Below are positions 42,168-52,395 of a stretch of 64,000 nucleotides of DNA, one piece after another. Both the position numbers and the translations under genes were made by a program. Positions within the stretch are counted from its first letter, which is position 1, and every line of letters begins with the position of its first letter. The notes beneath the pieces are model-generated. The model was given only the letters and a program-made list of their open reading frames with translations. It was not told the DNA's origin and did not search any database. Source of the DNA: Pseudocitrobacter corydidari (GTDB lineage: Bacteria; Pseudomonadota; Gammaproteobacteria; Enterobacterales; Enterobacteriaceae); assembly GCF_021172065.1 (NCBI RefSeq), contig NZ_CP087880.1, positions 2,890,583 through 2,954,582 on the forward strand, read 5' to 3'.

Positions 42168-43448
42168 ATGAGCAAATCGGAAAACCTCTACAACGCAGCG
42201 CGAAAACTTATTCCCGGCGGCGTCAACTCACCGGTACGCGCCTTCACCGGCGTGGGTGGCACACCGCTGTTTATCGAACGTGCGGACGGGGCTTACCTGT
42301 ATGATGCGGATGGCAAAGCCTACGTGGATTACGTCGGCTCCTGGGGCCCGATGGTGCTGGGCCACAATAACCCCACCATCCGTAATGCGGTGATTGAAGC
42401 TGCCGAGCGTGGTCTGAGCTTCGGCGCGCCAACCGAAATGGAAGTGAAAATGGCGGAGCTGGTAACCGAACTGGTGCCGACCATGGACATGGTACGTATG
42501 GTGAACTCGGGTACGGAAGCGACCATGAGCGCCATTCGTCTGGCGCGTGGCTTCACGGGCCGCGATAAAATCATCAAATTCGAAGGTTGCTACCACGGCC
42601 ATGCCGACCACCTGCTGGTGAAAGCCGGTTCCGGCGCGCTGACCCTCGGCCAGCCAAATTCCCCAGGCGTTCCGGCGGATTTCGCCAAACACACGCTGAC
42701 CTGCACCTATAACGATCTCGCCTCCGTGCGCGAGGCGTTCGAGCAGTTCCCGCAGGAGATCGCCTGTATCATCGTGGAGCCGGTTGCGGGCAACATGAAC
42801 TGTGTACCGCCGCTGCCAGAATTCCTGCCTGGCCTGCGCGCCCTGTGCGATGAATTTGGCGCGCTGCTGATCATCGATGAAGTGATGACCGGCTTCCGCG
42901 TCGCTCTGGCGGGCGCACAGTCTTACTATGACGTCGTGCCGGATCTGACCTGCCTTGGTAAAATCATCGGCGGCGGCATGCCGGTGGGCGCATTCGGCGG
43001 ACGCCGCGATGTGATGGACGCGCTGGCACCAACCGGCCCGGTTTATCAGGCGGGTACGCTTTCCGGTAACCCGATTGCAATGGCCGCCGGCTACGCATGT
43101 CTGACCCAGGTGGCGCAGCCGGGCGTGCACGAAACCTTAGACGAGCTCACGACCCAGTTAGCTGAAGGTTTACTGGAAGCCGCTGAAGAGACGGGCATTC
43201 CTCTGGTGGTTAACCACGTTGGCGGCATGTTCGGGATTTTCTTCACCGACGCGAAAACGGTGACCTGCTATCAGGACGTTCTGAAGTGCGACGTGGAGCG
43301 CTTCAAGCGTTTCTTCCACCTGATGCTGGACGAAGGGATTTACCTGGCGCCGTCGGCGTTTGAAGCGGGCTTTATGTCCGTGGCACACACGCCGGAAGAT
43401 ATCAATAAAACCATTGATGCGGCGCGTAAGGTGTTTGCACAGCTGTAA
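42168..43448 (+). CDS. hemL: Glutamate-1-semialdehyde 2,1-aminomutase
   Basis: PLP/PMP enzyme that converts glutamate-1-semialdehyde to 5-aminolevulinate for heme synthesis. The PLP-binding Lys is in [18 protein letters not shown] (about residue 265); [20 protein letters not shown] and [14 protein letters not shown] are the cofactor motifs. The length of 426 residues matches E. coli. A good AGGAG precedes the ATG. Confidence 0.98.
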   Translation: MSKSENLYNAARKLIPGGVNSPVRAFTGVGGTPLFIERADGAYLYDADGKAYVDYVGSWGPMVLGHNNPTIRNAVIEAAERGLSFGAPTEMEVKMAELVTELVPTMDMVRMVNSGTEATMSAIRLARGFTGRDKIIKFEGCYHGHADHLLVKAGSGALTLGQPNSPGVPADFAKHTLTCTYNDLASVREAFEQFPQEIACIIVEPVAGNMNCVPPLPEFLPGLRALCDEFGALLIIDEVMTGFRVALAGAQSYYDVVPDLTCLGKIIGGGMPVGAFGGRRDVMDALAPTGPVYQAGTLSGNPIAMAAGYACLTQVAQPGVHETLDELTTQLAEGLLEAAEETGIPLVVNHVGGMFGIFFTDAKTVTCYQDVLKCDVERFKRFFHLMLDEGIYLAPSAFEAGFMSVAHTPEDINKTIDAARKVFAQL

Positions 43449-43457
43449 GTTGGTTTC

Positions 43458-43532
43458 GCCGGGTGGCGGCTTCGCCTTACCCGGCCTACGAGTCGGTGAT
43501 TCAGGCCGGGTAAGGCGAAGCCGCCACCCGGC
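43458..43532. repeat. BIME: perfect 30-bp inverted REP pair between hemL and fhuB
   Basis: The left arm at 43458-43487 and the right arm at 43503-43532 are perfect reverse complements over 30 bases with a 15-base spacer. Each arm is itself a REP hairpin (GCCGGGTGGCGGCTTCGCC...). It separates the convergent genes hemL and fhuB and could form a large cruciform or mRNA 3' hairpin. Confidence 0.95.
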
Positions 43533-43535
43533 AAG

Positions 43536-45518
43536 TTAACGACTCTGCTTTCTCAGCAAATAAATAAAATACGGCGCGCCGATAAAGGTCGACAGCAACC
43601 CTGCCGGGATCTGATACGGGAACATGATCATGCGCCCACACCAGTCGGCAAACACCAGCAGCAAGCCCCCTACCAGCGTAGACATCACGATATGCGGCAT
43701 TGTGCGACGGAAGCCCATCATGCGCGCGATATGCGGTGCCATCAGGCCAACAAAGCTCAGTGGGCCGATGGTCAGCGTGGCCGCTGCCGTCAGGCTGGCC
43801 GCCAGCAGCAGAAGCGCAATGCGTGCGGGTGTTAGCGCAATACCGACAGACCGCGCAGTATCGCCCCCCAGCGGCAGAATCGTTAACCAGCGGCGACTCA
43901 ACGGTACCAGCAGGAACAGCACCACCATCACCACCGCCGATTGCAGCACCTGCGTGCCGGTGGCGTTATAGGTTGAGCCAGAAATCCACGTCAGGATCTG
44001 CGCCATGCGCGGATCGCCGCTCGCCTGCAACATCATCAGCAGCATGGTAAACGCTGTGCTGAGCGCCATCCCTGCCAGCAGCATGCGGTGTGGCGAAAAG
44101 CCGCCGCGCCCGGCGGCAATCAAAATAATCAGCAGCGTCACCGCCGCGCCAACGCTGCCCGCGGGCAGTAGCCAGCCAAAGGCGTTGCCCGGCACGATAA
44201 ACAGCATCAGCACTACGCCGAACGCTGCGCCGGAACTGATCCCCAGCACTTCCGGGCTGGCCATCGGGTTACCCGTCAGACGCTGAATAATACAGCCCGC
44301 CACCGCCAGCATCATCCCGGCGATCAGCGCAGAGAGTACGCGCGGCCAGCGCCATTGCAACAGTTCATCCAGCAGCGTACCGCTCGCCCAACGCCAGCCA
44401 TCGGCATCCCGGCCAAACGCCAGCGCGGCAAAAATCGCCACCAGCAGAATCACCAGCCCGGCGATGGCCCACGCAGGCACGTGGTAGCGCTCCTGCGCGA
44501 CGCTGTCGCTGGCATTCATCGACGGCGCGGTCATGCTGCGCAGGCGCGGGAGCAGCCACAGCAGCAATGGCGCGCCAATCAGCGCAGTGACTGAGCCGGT
44601 TGAGACTTCCATCCACACGCGGGTGAGCCAGATAATAATTTGATCCGAGAGCCAGAGGATCAGCGCGCCAATCAGCGGCGCCAGCATCAGACGTGCCAGC
44701 AGGCGACGCGCGCCGAGCATCTTCGCCAGCAGCGGCGCAAACAGGCCGATAAAGCCGATAATGCCTACCGCGTTAACAAGGAAGGCACTGATCACAATCG
44801 CCAGCGTCAACGCCGCCAGACGTGCCAGCGATAGCGCCAGCCCCAGGTTGCGAGCCACGCCGTCATCCAGCCCCATCAGCGTCAGCGGGCGCAGCAGCAG
44901 CAACGTGAGCATCACCCCGCCCAGCAACTGCGGCCACAGACGCTCGACGATGCTCCAGTCGGTTTGCGTCAGCGTGCCGGTGCTCCACAGGAACATGCTT
45001 TGCAGCTGGTCATGATGGAATATCACCATCAGCTGGTTAATCGCGCCGCAGTAAAGGCTGACCACCAGCCCTGCCAGAATCAACGTCACCGGCGAAAGTC
45101 GCTTGCCCCACGCCACGCCAAACACCAGCGCACCGACAATGCAGGCTCCGGCCAGCGCGGCAAACTGCGAGGTCAACGCGCCTGGGATCGCCCACAGTGT
45201 GGTGACGGTCATGCCAAGCTGCGCGCCGGTCGCCACGCCAAGCGTGGTCGGTTCCGCCAGCGGGTTACGCAGCACCTGCTGGAACAACACACCGACCAGC
45301 CCCAGCCCCGCGCCCACCAGCAGCGAAATCGCCAGCCGTGGCGTCAGGCTATAGTGGAACAGCATTTGGTCGATAGAATCGATATTCGGCTGACGCAGCG
45401 CCTGTAACCACTGCCCACGCGGTAGCGCGACGTTGAAGTTAAACCAGGTTAACGCCAGCGCGACAATAAACAACGCCAGCAGCAACAGGGCGGCAAATGG
45501 AGAAATTTTGCTTCTCAT
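43536..45518 (-). CDS. fhuB: Fe(3+)-hydroxamate ABC transporter permease FhuB
   Basis: Inner-membrane permease for ferrichrome-type siderophores. The 660-residue protein is a fusion of two BtuC-like halves, each with about ten helices. The halves repeat GNPLAEPTTLGVATGAQLG / GNPMASPEVLGISSGAAFG and the FhuC-contact loops GIIGFIGLFAPLLAKM / GPLSFVGLMAPHIARM. It is the last gene of fhuACDB and overlaps fhuD by four bases. Confidence 0.97.
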   Translation of the reverse strand: MRSKISPFAALLLLALFIVALALTWFNFNVALPRGQWLQALRQPNIDSIDQMLFHYSLTPRLAISLLVGAGLGLVGVLFQQVLRNPLAEPTTLGVATGAQLGMTVTTLWAIPGALTSQFAALAGACIVGALVFGVAWGKRLSPVTLILAGLVVSLYCGAINQLMVIFHHDQLQSMFLWSTGTLTQTDWSIVERLWPQLLGGVMLTLLLLRPLTLMGLDDGVARNLGLALSLARLAALTLAIVISAFLVNAVGIIGFIGLFAPLLAKMLGARRLLARLMLAPLIGALILWLSDQIIIWLTRVWMEVSTGSVTALIGAPLLLWLLPRLRSMTAPSMNASDSVAQERYHVPAWAIAGLVILLVAIFAALAFGRDADGWRWASGTLLDELLQWRWPRVLSALIAGMMLAVAGCIIQRLTGNPMASPEVLGISSGAAFGVVLMLFIVPGNAFGWLLPAGSVGAAVTLLIILIAAGRGGFSPHRMLLAGMALSTAFTMLLMMLQASGDPRMAQILTWISGSTYNATGTQVLQSAVVMVVLFLLVPLSRRWLTILPLGGDTARSVGIALTPARIALLLLAASLTAAATLTIGPLSFVGLMAPHIARMMGFRRTMPHIVMSTLVGGLLLVFADWCGRMIMFPYQIPAGLLSTFIGAPYFIYLLRKQSR

Positions 45519-46408
45519 GCTTTGCCTCCCAGCGCGTTATCCAGCACGCGGCCAAAATGCATTGCCGAGAGCGTCGCGCCGTAGAACCAGACCGCCGGTA
45601 CACGCTGGAAACGGTTGGCCCGCACAAACGGCATGGCCTGCCACAGCGGCGTCGCCATCAGCTTACGCATCTCCGGGTCGTTGCCGTGGTCGAAACAGAG
45701 CACATCCGCATCTTTGTAGGCCGCCAGGCGATCAATCCCCACCGCCACGCTGCCCCAGAAGTTGGTTTCGCCCTGCCAGGCGTTTTTAACGCCCAGCGTG
45801 TCGAGCATCTCCTGGAACAGGCAGTTCGGCCCGAAAACCAGCATATGCCGCGCATCCAGCAGCGTGACCATCAATAACGGGCGTTCGCCGCGCATCACAA
45901 AGCGCGGCTTCAGGCTTTCAACAAAGGCATCATAATCACGCAGGTGATGTTGCGCCTGCGGCTCGCGGCCAATCAGCTGCGCCATTTCAACCAGCGAATG
46001 ACGCGCCTGCGCCAGGGGTTTTTTCCCGTCGCTGAAAGCAAAACCGCGCCCCGGCGCAATTTTTGCCAGCGTCTCGGCGGAAGGGCCATAGCCCGCCGAC
46101 CAGACCAGGAACGACGGTTTCATCTGAGTAAGCAGTTCGAGGTTGGGTTCGGTACGCAGGCCTACGTCAATCACCGAGTCCGGTAACGCGGGTTCATTCA
46201 CCCACAGCTTATAGTTTGGGATATCGGCAATGCCGTAAGGCGTGACGCCGAGCGCCAGCAGCAGCTCAACCGGGAGCCACTCCAGCGCCACGATGCGGTG
46301 AGGATCGACCGTCGCCGCCTGCGCGTTGCGCATTTGCCAGAGCAGCGGCGAGAGCGCCATTGCCGTCAGTAAACGCCGACGGCTAATCAAAGAGGAGGCA
46401 TCCATCAA
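45515..46408 (-). CDS. fhuD: Fe(3+)-hydroxamate substrate-binding protein FhuD
   Basis: Periplasmic carrier of ferric hydroxamates to FhuBC. The leader ISRRRLLTAMALSPLLWQ has the twin-arginine motif, so it is probably a Tat substrate as in E. coli. The class III binding-protein fold follows (HRIVALEWLPVELLLALGV, PNLELLTQMKPSFLVWSAG). The length is 297 residues. It overlaps fhuC and fhuB by four bases each. Confidence 0.96.
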   Translation of the reverse strand: MMDASSLISRRRLLTAMALSPLLWQMRNAQAATVDPHRIVALEWLPVELLLALGVTPYGIADIPNYKLWVNEPALPDSVIDVGLRTEPNLELLTQMKPSFLVWSAGYGPSAETLAKIAPGRGFAFSDGKKPLAQARHSLVEMAQLIGREPQAQHHLRDYDAFVESLKPRFVMRGERPLLMVTLLDARHMLVFGPNCLFQEMLDTLGVKNAWQGETNFWGSVAVGIDRLAAYKDADVLCFDHGNDPEMRKLMATPLWQAMPFVRANRFQRVPAVWFYGATLSAMHFGRVLDNALGGKA

Positions 46409-47202
46409 TAGACAAAACTTACCGGCGCTGCGCCTGCCGGGTGTGGCAGTATCCCCATCGGGATACCATAAATGTGTTCCAGCGTTTCGCTGCGCATCAG
46501 CTCAGCAGGCGTGCCCTGAGCGATCATCTCGCCGCCGCGCAGCGCGACTAAATAGTCGCAGTAGCGCGCGGCCATGTTGATGTCGTGCAGTACTGCCACC
46601 ACCGTCAGCCCGCGCTGCTGGCTTAAACGGTGCACCAGCGCCAGCACATCAACCTGATGCGCGATATCCAGCGCGGAGGTCGGCTCATCCAGCAGTAAAC
46701 AACGGCTGTCCTGCGCCACCAGCATGGCAATCCACGCACGCTGACGCTCGCCGCCGGAGAGGCTATCCACCAGCCGATTAGCCAGCGGTTTTAACCCCAC
46801 CAGCGTAATCGCTTCTTCCACTTTTTCACGATCGGCTGCGCCAAAACGCCCCAACGCTCCGTGCCACGGGTAGCGGCCAATCGCCACCAGCTCACGCACC
46901 GTCATCCCTTCCGCCTGAGGCAACTGCTGCGGCAGATAGGCAACTTTGCGGGCAAACGCTTTGCTGTTCCAGCTATCGAGCGGCTGACCATCCAGCAGGA
47001 TCTCGCCTTCTGACGGCGGCTGATGACGACCGAGCATTTTCAAAAGCGTGGATTTACCGGAGCCGTTATGGCCGATAAGGCCAGTGACTTTTCCCACCGG
47101 GAAGGTGAGCGAGAGAGGATGAAGCAGCGTGCGACCAGGAACCCGAAACGAGACGCTATCGAGTGCAAAGGTGGTATCTGGAGGGGTTGTGATGTCCTGC
47201 AT
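46405..47202 (-). CDS. fhuC: Fe(3+)-hydroxamate ABC transporter ATPase FhuC
   Basis: Energises FhuB. Walker A is GHNGSGKST, the Q-loop lies in VAYLPQQLP, the signature is LSGGERQR, Walker B is CLLLDEPTSALD and the H-loop is AVLHDIN. I chose MQDITTPPDTTF, giving 265 residues as in E. coli; the longer frame reads into the fhuA-fhuC gap. It follows fhuA by 50 bases. Confidence 0.97.
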   Translation of the reverse strand: MQDITTPPDTTFALDSVSFRVPGRTLLHPLSLTFPVGKVTGLIGHNGSGKSTLLKMLGRHQPPSEGEILLDGQPLDSWNSKAFARKVAYLPQQLPQAEGMTVRELVAIGRYPWHGALGRFGAADREKVEEAITLVGLKPLANRLVDSLSGGERQRAWIAMLVAQDSRCLLLDEPTSALDIAHQVDVLALVHRLSQQRGLTVVAVLHDINMAARYCDYLVALRGGEMIAQGTPAELMRSETLEHIYGIPMGILPHPAGAAPVSFVY

Positions 47203-47252
47203 AGCCGTCAACTTGTCAAAGGGCGCGGATAAACCGCGCCCGATAGGAGAGA

Positions 47253-49463
47253 TTAGAAGCGGAAGGTCGCTGTCGCGACAACCTGACGTTCCGCGCCCCA
47301 GTAGCATGCATATTCGCTATAGCAGCTGGAGACATATTCACGGTCAAAAAGGTTGTTGACGTTCACGGCAACAGACGAACCCGGCAGGCCGAAACGCGCC
47401 AGATCGTATTTAACCATCGCGTCCGCCACGGTGTAGCTGCCGACATTGAACGACTCGTTTTTCTTCCCGGTTGAGGTATCGTTTTTGTAGTAGCTGACCG
47501 TTGAACCCGTATAACGCACACCCGCACCGAAGGTCAGACCGCTCAGAACGGTATCGTAGAAGGTATAGTCCGTCCACAGGGAAGCCTGATTACGCGGAAC
47601 TTCCGCCGGACGCTTACCTTTGAAGATCGTATCTTCAGTGTATTCCGCATCGGTGTAGCTGTAGGCAGCCGTCAGGTTGATATTTTCATTCAACGCGGCT
47701 TTCGCTTCAAGTTCAACGCCACGAGAACGAATTTCACCTGACTGTACGCTATACAGACCGGTTGGATCGTTCGGATCCGCCGTCAGGTTTTTATTTTTGG
47801 TCAGCTCATACAGCGCCGCAGTTAGCACGATCGGTCTGTCGTTAGGCACGTACTTCACGCCCGCTTCGTACTGCTTACCACGAGACGGATCAAACGGCGC
47901 GCCCTCTTTCGTTGAGCCAGAGGTCGGCTCGAAAGATTCACTGTAGCTGAAGTACGGAGAAATACCGTTATCGAACAGATAGTTCAGACCACCGCGCCAG
48001 GTGAACTGCTGGTCGTTCTTCTCAGCTAAAGAGTTGCTTGAACGGGTCAGGGTTGAGGTTTTCGCGTAGTCGTAGCGACCACCCAGCGTCAACACCCACT
48101 TATCCCACTCGATTTGATCCTGCGCGTAGAGCCCGGTCTGTTCCATACGGTTGAGTACTGCGTACGGGAAGTTGACGGACACATTCGCATTACCATACTG
48201 CGGGTTGCTCATATCCAGCGGGCTGGCAGATCCGTAAAGCGCATCAACGTCATTACGCATACGGGAGTAATCGACGCCGGTCAGCAGCGTGTGGTCAACG
48301 TCGCCGGTAGCAAAGTTGGACTGGAGTTGCGTATCAACGGTAAAGGCATTCAGCGCTTCGTCAGAACGAACATAGTTGCGGTTAATTTTACCCGCGCCGT
48401 CATAGCCAAAACCATATACCGCTTTATAAAGCGTTTTCACCTGGTCGTAGCGCAGGTTCTGGCGCACGGTGAAGGTATCGTTAAACGCATGAGAGAAGTT
48501 GTAGCCCACCATCTGCTGGCGACGCTGCATCTTGTTGTCTTTTTCGCCTTCGTTGAAATCGGTCGGCAACTTATGTGAGTTACCGTTCGCATCAACATAA
48601 GGCACAACGGTGCCTTCGCGCGGCAGCCAGCCATAGTAACCCGCATCCGGATCGCTCTGGAAGTTGCTCAGGAAGGTGAAGTCGGTTTTATCATCCGGAC
48701 GCCAGCTGAAGGAAGGCGCAATCGCGTAGCGGGTTGATTTTGCCATCTCTTGCTGGGTGTCCTGACTGCGGCCTAAACCGGTCAGACGATAGGACCACAC
48801 GCCCGCATCATCGATCGCGTCGCTGAAGTCAAAGCCGGTCTGCCACAGGTTGTCCGTACCCATTTTAAACTGAATTTCGCGCAGGGGTTCGGTGGTCGGG
48901 CGTTTGCTGACCATGCTCACGATACCGCCTGGGTTGCTGTTGCCGTACAGCACAGACGTTGGCCCGCGCATGACTTCAACGCGTTCCAGGAAATAGGGGT
49001 CCATAGAGACTTCAGAATAGTTGTTACCCTGAAGTTTCATACCATCCAGATACTGGTTGGTGTTTACGGTAGTAGGTGCAGTAAATCCGCGAATAGAAAC
49101 GACATCATAAGTGGAAGAGCTACCACGGGTAGAGAAGACGCTCGGCGTATAGGCCATCGCATCTTTTACCGTCGTCGGCTGACGAGTATCCATTTCCTGA
49201 CGAGTGATAACCGAAACAGACTGCGGCGTCTTTTCAATCGGCGTGTCGGTCTTTGTCGCTGTCGCTGAACGTTTCGCCGCGATAGTCGGTGCCGGGCCCC
49301 ACGCGCTTTCCTGGGAAACAGGAGCCGCTGTGACGGTGATGGTTTCTTCTTTCGGTTGGTCCGCAGCCTGTGCGTAAACAGACATGCCGCTAACCGCTGT
49401 GGCTACTACAACTGCGATTTTACGCAGCGAGTGGTTTGGCTGAGCAGTTTTGAAACGCGCCAT
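47253..49463 (-). CDS. fhuA: TonB-dependent ferrichrome receptor FhuA
   Basis: Outer-membrane ferrichrome transporter and, in E. coli, receptor for phages T1, T5 and phi80, colicin M and microcin J25. The 33-residue signal peptide ends VYAQA; the TonB box region is EETITVTAAP. The plug domain (IEKTPQSVSVITRQEMD) precedes a 22-stranded barrel ending in the Phe-terminal ATFRF. At 736 residues it is 11 shorter than E. coli FhuA, implying altered surface loops. A Fur-box candidate lies upstream. Confidence 0.97.
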   Translation of the reverse strand: MARFKTAQPNHSLRKIAVVVATAVSGMSVYAQAADQPKEETITVTAAPVSQESAWGPAPTIAAKRSATATKTDTPIEKTPQSVSVITRQEMDTRQPTTVKDAMAYTPSVFSTRGSSSTYDVVSIRGFTAPTTVNTNQYLDGMKLQGNNYSEVSMDPYFLERVEVMRGPTSVLYGNSNPGGIVSMVSKRPTTEPLREIQFKMGTDNLWQTGFDFSDAIDDAGVWSYRLTGLGRSQDTQQEMAKSTRYAIAPSFSWRPDDKTDFTFLSNFQSDPDAGYYGWLPREGTVVPYVDANGNSHKLPTDFNEGEKDNKMQRRQQMVGYNFSHAFNDTFTVRQNLRYDQVKTLYKAVYGFGYDGAGKINRNYVRSDEALNAFTVDTQLQSNFATGDVDHTLLTGVDYSRMRNDVDALYGSASPLDMSNPQYGNANVSVNFPYAVLNRMEQTGLYAQDQIEWDKWVLTLGGRYDYAKTSTLTRSSNSLAEKNDQQFTWRGGLNYLFDNGISPYFSYSESFEPTSGSTKEGAPFDPSRGKQYEAGVKYVPNDRPIVLTAALYELTKNKNLTADPNDPTGLYSVQSGEIRSRGVELEAKAALNENINLTAAYSYTDAEYTEDTIFKGKRPAEVPRNQASLWTDYTFYDTVLSGLTFGAGVRYTGSTVSYYKNDTSTGKKNESFNVGSYTVADAMVKYDLARFGLPGSSVAVNVNNLFDREYVSSCYSEYACYWGAERQVVATATFRF

Positions 49464-49497
49464 TGGTATATCTCTGATGAAAGTGAATGATAACGTA

Positions 49498-49516
49498 AAC
49501 GAGAATTATTATTATA
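49498..49516. promoter_or_regulatory. Fur box upstream of fhuA
   Basis: AACGAGAATTATTATTATA (minus strand TATAATAATAATTCTCGTT) resembles the Fur consensus GATAATGATAATCATTATC and the known E. coli fhuA operator. It lies 35-53 bases before the fhuA start, where it would block the promoter under iron-replete conditions. Confidence 0.65.
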
Positions 49517-49658
49517 ACCGCCGAATAATAGGCCAAACGGCGGCGATATAGCAAGCAATATAGGGGATGTGGTGGGCTAAAGGTTCAAGAAATAACCAGA
49601 TGAAAACAGAGGGTTAATAGATTGGTTTTAGTGATTACGACATTCTGACAATCGCGCA

Positions 49659-49687
49659 TAAAAAAGCCCGCTTAACTCAGCGGGCTT
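49659..49687 (-). terminator. mrcB terminator
   Basis: Perfect 8-bp stem AGCCCGCT/AGCGGGCT followed on the minus strand by a six-T run, 16 bases past the mrcB stop. Confidence 0.92.
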
Positions 49688-49702
49688 TGCGCGTTGACGA
49701 TA

Positions 49703-52246
49703 TTAATTACCGCCAAACATATCCTTGATCCAGCCAGCGACGCCATCGCTGTCTTTCTCTTCTTTCTTCGGCTGCTCTTGTGGTTGCTGCTGTTGCTGCG
49801 GCTGAGCAGACTGGTCGAACGGATTAGCCGACTGCTGCTCCTGTTGCTGCTGCATCATCTCACCCTGCTGGCAAAGCGCATCCGGGTCGGTCGTCCACAC
49901 CGGTAACATCCGTGAGCCGCCAGAGCACACAAAGTTACCGTTGTAATCGACGCCCATATCAACGATATCTTCCGGCGGCGTCAGCACCAGCGGGATCGGT
50001 GACTGGTTTGCCAGATAGCGTTGATAAATCGACATTGCACCGCTCGCCCCGTACAGTTTGGTCGGCTGGTTGTTATCGCGCCCTACCCAGGTGATCACCA
50101 CTTCACGGCCATCGATGCCGGCAAACCAGGTATCGACGTTGTTGTTGGTGGTCCCCGTTTTACCCGCCAGATGCAGGCCCGGATATTTCGCCCCGAGCTG
50201 ACGCCCGGTACCGCGCTGCACAACCTGCTGCATGGTCCACAGCGTCATATACGCGGCCTGCGCCGGAACGGCACGCTCAGCCTGCGGGTAGCTCTGATAC
50301 AGCACCGTGCCGTCTTCCGCAATTACCGAACGCAATGCAGAGAGCGTCGCGCGGTTACCGCCGCTGGAGATGGTCTGGAACGCCTGTGCAACTTCGATAG
50401 GCGTCAGGTTCAGCGCCCCCAGGATCATCGCCGGAACCGGGTGCAGCTGATCTTTCGGTACACCCAGTTTCTGCCAGGTATCGGTAATCGCCGGCAAGCC
50501 CAGCGCCATACCGAGGTTAACCGTCGGCACGTTCATGGAACGCGTCAGTGCATCCACCAGCATCACCTGACCGCTAAAGCGACGATCATCGTTCTGCGGC
50601 GACCACACCTGGCCATTTGGCTGACGCAGAGAAATCGGCGCATCGGCAATCCAGGTATTCAGGCGATACTGATTCGGCTGACTCAGCGCCGTCAGATAGG
50701 TCGCCGGTTTCGCCAGCGAGCCGATGGAACGACGCGCCTGCATTGCGCGGTTATACCCGGCAAACTGTGGCTCTGCGCCACCGACCATCGCGCGGACTTC
50801 ACCGCTGAAGCGGTCGACAACCACCATCGCCGTTTCAAGATCGCTGAGCTTACGCTGCTTCTTCAGCACCGGAATGCCTTCGGTCGCGGCTTTTTCTGCC
50901 GCATCCTGCGCCACTGAGTCGAAGGTGGTGAAGATCTTCACGCCGGAGAGATCTTTCACTTTATCGCCCAGTTTCGCCTGCAGCTCCTGGCGTACCATCT
51001 GCATAAACGCGGGCTGCGGTGAAATCACCCCACCGCGCGGCTGCACGCCCAGAGGACGTGCGCTGAGCATGTCGTACAGCTCCTGGTCGATAACGTTCTG
51101 CTGCTGTAGCAGGCGCAGCACCAGGTTACGACGCTCCAGCGCCAGTTTCGGGTTGCGCCAGGGGTTGTAGATGGACGCCCCTTTCACCATCCCCACCAGC
51201 AAGGCCTGCTGGTCGAGGCTCAGCTCTTCCACCGGGCGACCAAAGTAGTACAGGCTCGCCAGCGGGAAGCCGCGAATTTCGTTATCGCCACTCTGACCGA
51301 GATAGACCTCGTTCATATACAGCTCAAGGATACGATCCTTGCTGTAACGCGCATCCATCAGCACAGCCATGTACGCTTCGTTGGCTTTACGCCAGTAGGA
51401 GCGTTCGCTGGAGAGGAACAGGTTTTTCACCAGCTGCTGCGTCAGCGTACTGGCACCCTGCACCGTACGGCCCGCCGTCAGGTTTGCCAGCACCGCACGA
51501 CCAATCGAGTAGAGGCTCACGCCGTCGTGCTCGTAGAAGTGACGGTCTTCAGTTGCCAGCAGGGTGTCCACCAGCAGATCCGGGAAACCGCTGCGCGGCA
51601 CAAACAGGCGCTGCTCGCCGTTTGGCGATGAGAGCATGGTGATCAGACGCGGATCAAGACGGAAGAAGCCGAACTGGCGGTTGTTCTCCATATTCTCAAT
51701 CGTATCCAGATGATCGCCGTCGAAGGTCAGACGCGCGCGTACCTGCCCTTCTTTACTGTCCGGGAAGTCGAACGGGCGACGGATCATCTCAATGCTGTTG
51801 GCCTGCACGGTAAACTCGCCCGGACGCGTCATCGCGGTCACCTGACGGTACTGTGTCGCCGTTAACAGCTGCACCATCTCTTTCTTGCTGATGGGCATAT
51901 CCGGCTCAAGGTTAACCATGCGGCCATACACCGCCGCCGGCAGTTGCCAGACTTTACCGTCGATACGGCTGCGAATTTTCTGGTCCAGATAGACACCGTA
52001 AATCGCCAGCAGAACGGCAAAGACGATAGCCAGCTTCAACAGCAGCCAGAACCAGCCGTGTTTTCTACGAGGCTTGCCGCCCTTGCCCTTCCCTTTACGT
52101 GGTGGCATTGGCTCATCATCCTCATAGTCATCATCATAATCGTCGTCGTATTCCTCATCTCTGAGGCGACGACGGCTCACCTTTTGTTTCGCCGGACGCG
52201 CAGGCTTGCCTTTACGTCCAATCGGCTCGCGGTCATTCCCCGCCAT
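49703..52246 (-). CDS. mrcB: Penicillin-binding protein 1B
   Basis: Bifunctional peptidoglycan glycosyltransferase and transpeptidase. An acidic, Asp/Glu-rich cytoplasmic N-terminus with a Lys/Gly-rich stretch is followed by one TM ([20 protein letters not shown]) and the UB2H domain. The GT51 domain holds the catalytic Glu in [14 protein letters not shown], and the transpeptidase has [12 protein letters not shown] (SxxK), SMN and KTGTTNN. The C-terminus is a Gln-rich low-complexity tail. The start at [14 protein letters not shown] gives 847 residues (E. coli 844). Confidence 0.97.
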   Translation of the reverse strand: MAGNDREPIGRKGKPARPAKQKVSRRRLRDEEYDDDYDDDYEDDEPMPPRKGKGKGGKPRRKHGWFWLLLKLAIVFAVLLAIYGVYLDQKIRSRIDGKVWQLPAAVYGRMVNLEPDMPISKKEMVQLLTATQYRQVTAMTRPGEFTVQANSIEMIRRPFDFPDSKEGQVRARLTFDGDHLDTIENMENNRQFGFFRLDPRLITMLSSPNGEQRLFVPRSGFPDLLVDTLLATEDRHFYEHDGVSLYSIGRAVLANLTAGRTVQGASTLTQQLVKNLFLSSERSYWRKANEAYMAVLMDARYSKDRILELYMNEVYLGQSGDNEIRGFPLASLYYFGRPVEELSLDQQALLVGMVKGASIYNPWRNPKLALERRNLVLRLLQQQNVIDQELYDMLSARPLGVQPRGGVISPQPAFMQMVRQELQAKLGDKVKDLSGVKIFTTFDSVAQDAAEKAATEGIPVLKKQRKLSDLETAMVVVDRFSGEVRAMVGGAEPQFAGYNRAMQARRSIGSLAKPATYLTALSQPNQYRLNTWIADAPISLRQPNGQVWSPQNDDRRFSGQVMLVDALTRSMNVPTVNLGMALGLPAITDTWQKLGVPKDQLHPVPAMILGALNLTPIEVAQAFQTISSGGNRATLSALRSVIAEDGTVLYQSYPQAERAVPAQAAYMTLWTMQQVVQRGTGRQLGAKYPGLHLAGKTGTTNNNVDTWFAGIDGREVVITWVGRDNNQPTKLYGASGAMSIYQRYLANQSPIPLVLTPPEDIVDMGVDYNGNFVCSGGSRMLPVWTTDPDALCQQGEMMQQQQEQQSANPFDQSAQPQQQQQPQEQPKKEEKDSDGVAGWIKDMFGGN

Positions 52247-52341
52247 GCTTTCTCTCCGCAACATTCAGGCGCAAAGGCCTGATTCTCAGTTCTTCCGTTT
52301 TGCAACAGAAGAAGATATCTCTCAATTTTCGTGGTCTGCAC

Positions 52342-52391
52342 GCCGGATGGCGCTTCGCTTATCCGGCCTACGAATTCGTCGCTATCCGGCA
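52342..52391. repeat. REP element between hrpB and mrcB
   Basis: GCCGGATGGCGCTTCGCTTATCCGGCCTAC is a canonical REP (52342-52371), followed by a partial repeat TATCCGGC. It lies in the promoter-proximal gap before mrcB on the minus strand, just past the hrpB stop. Confidence 0.85.
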
Positions 52392-52395
52392 AAAA

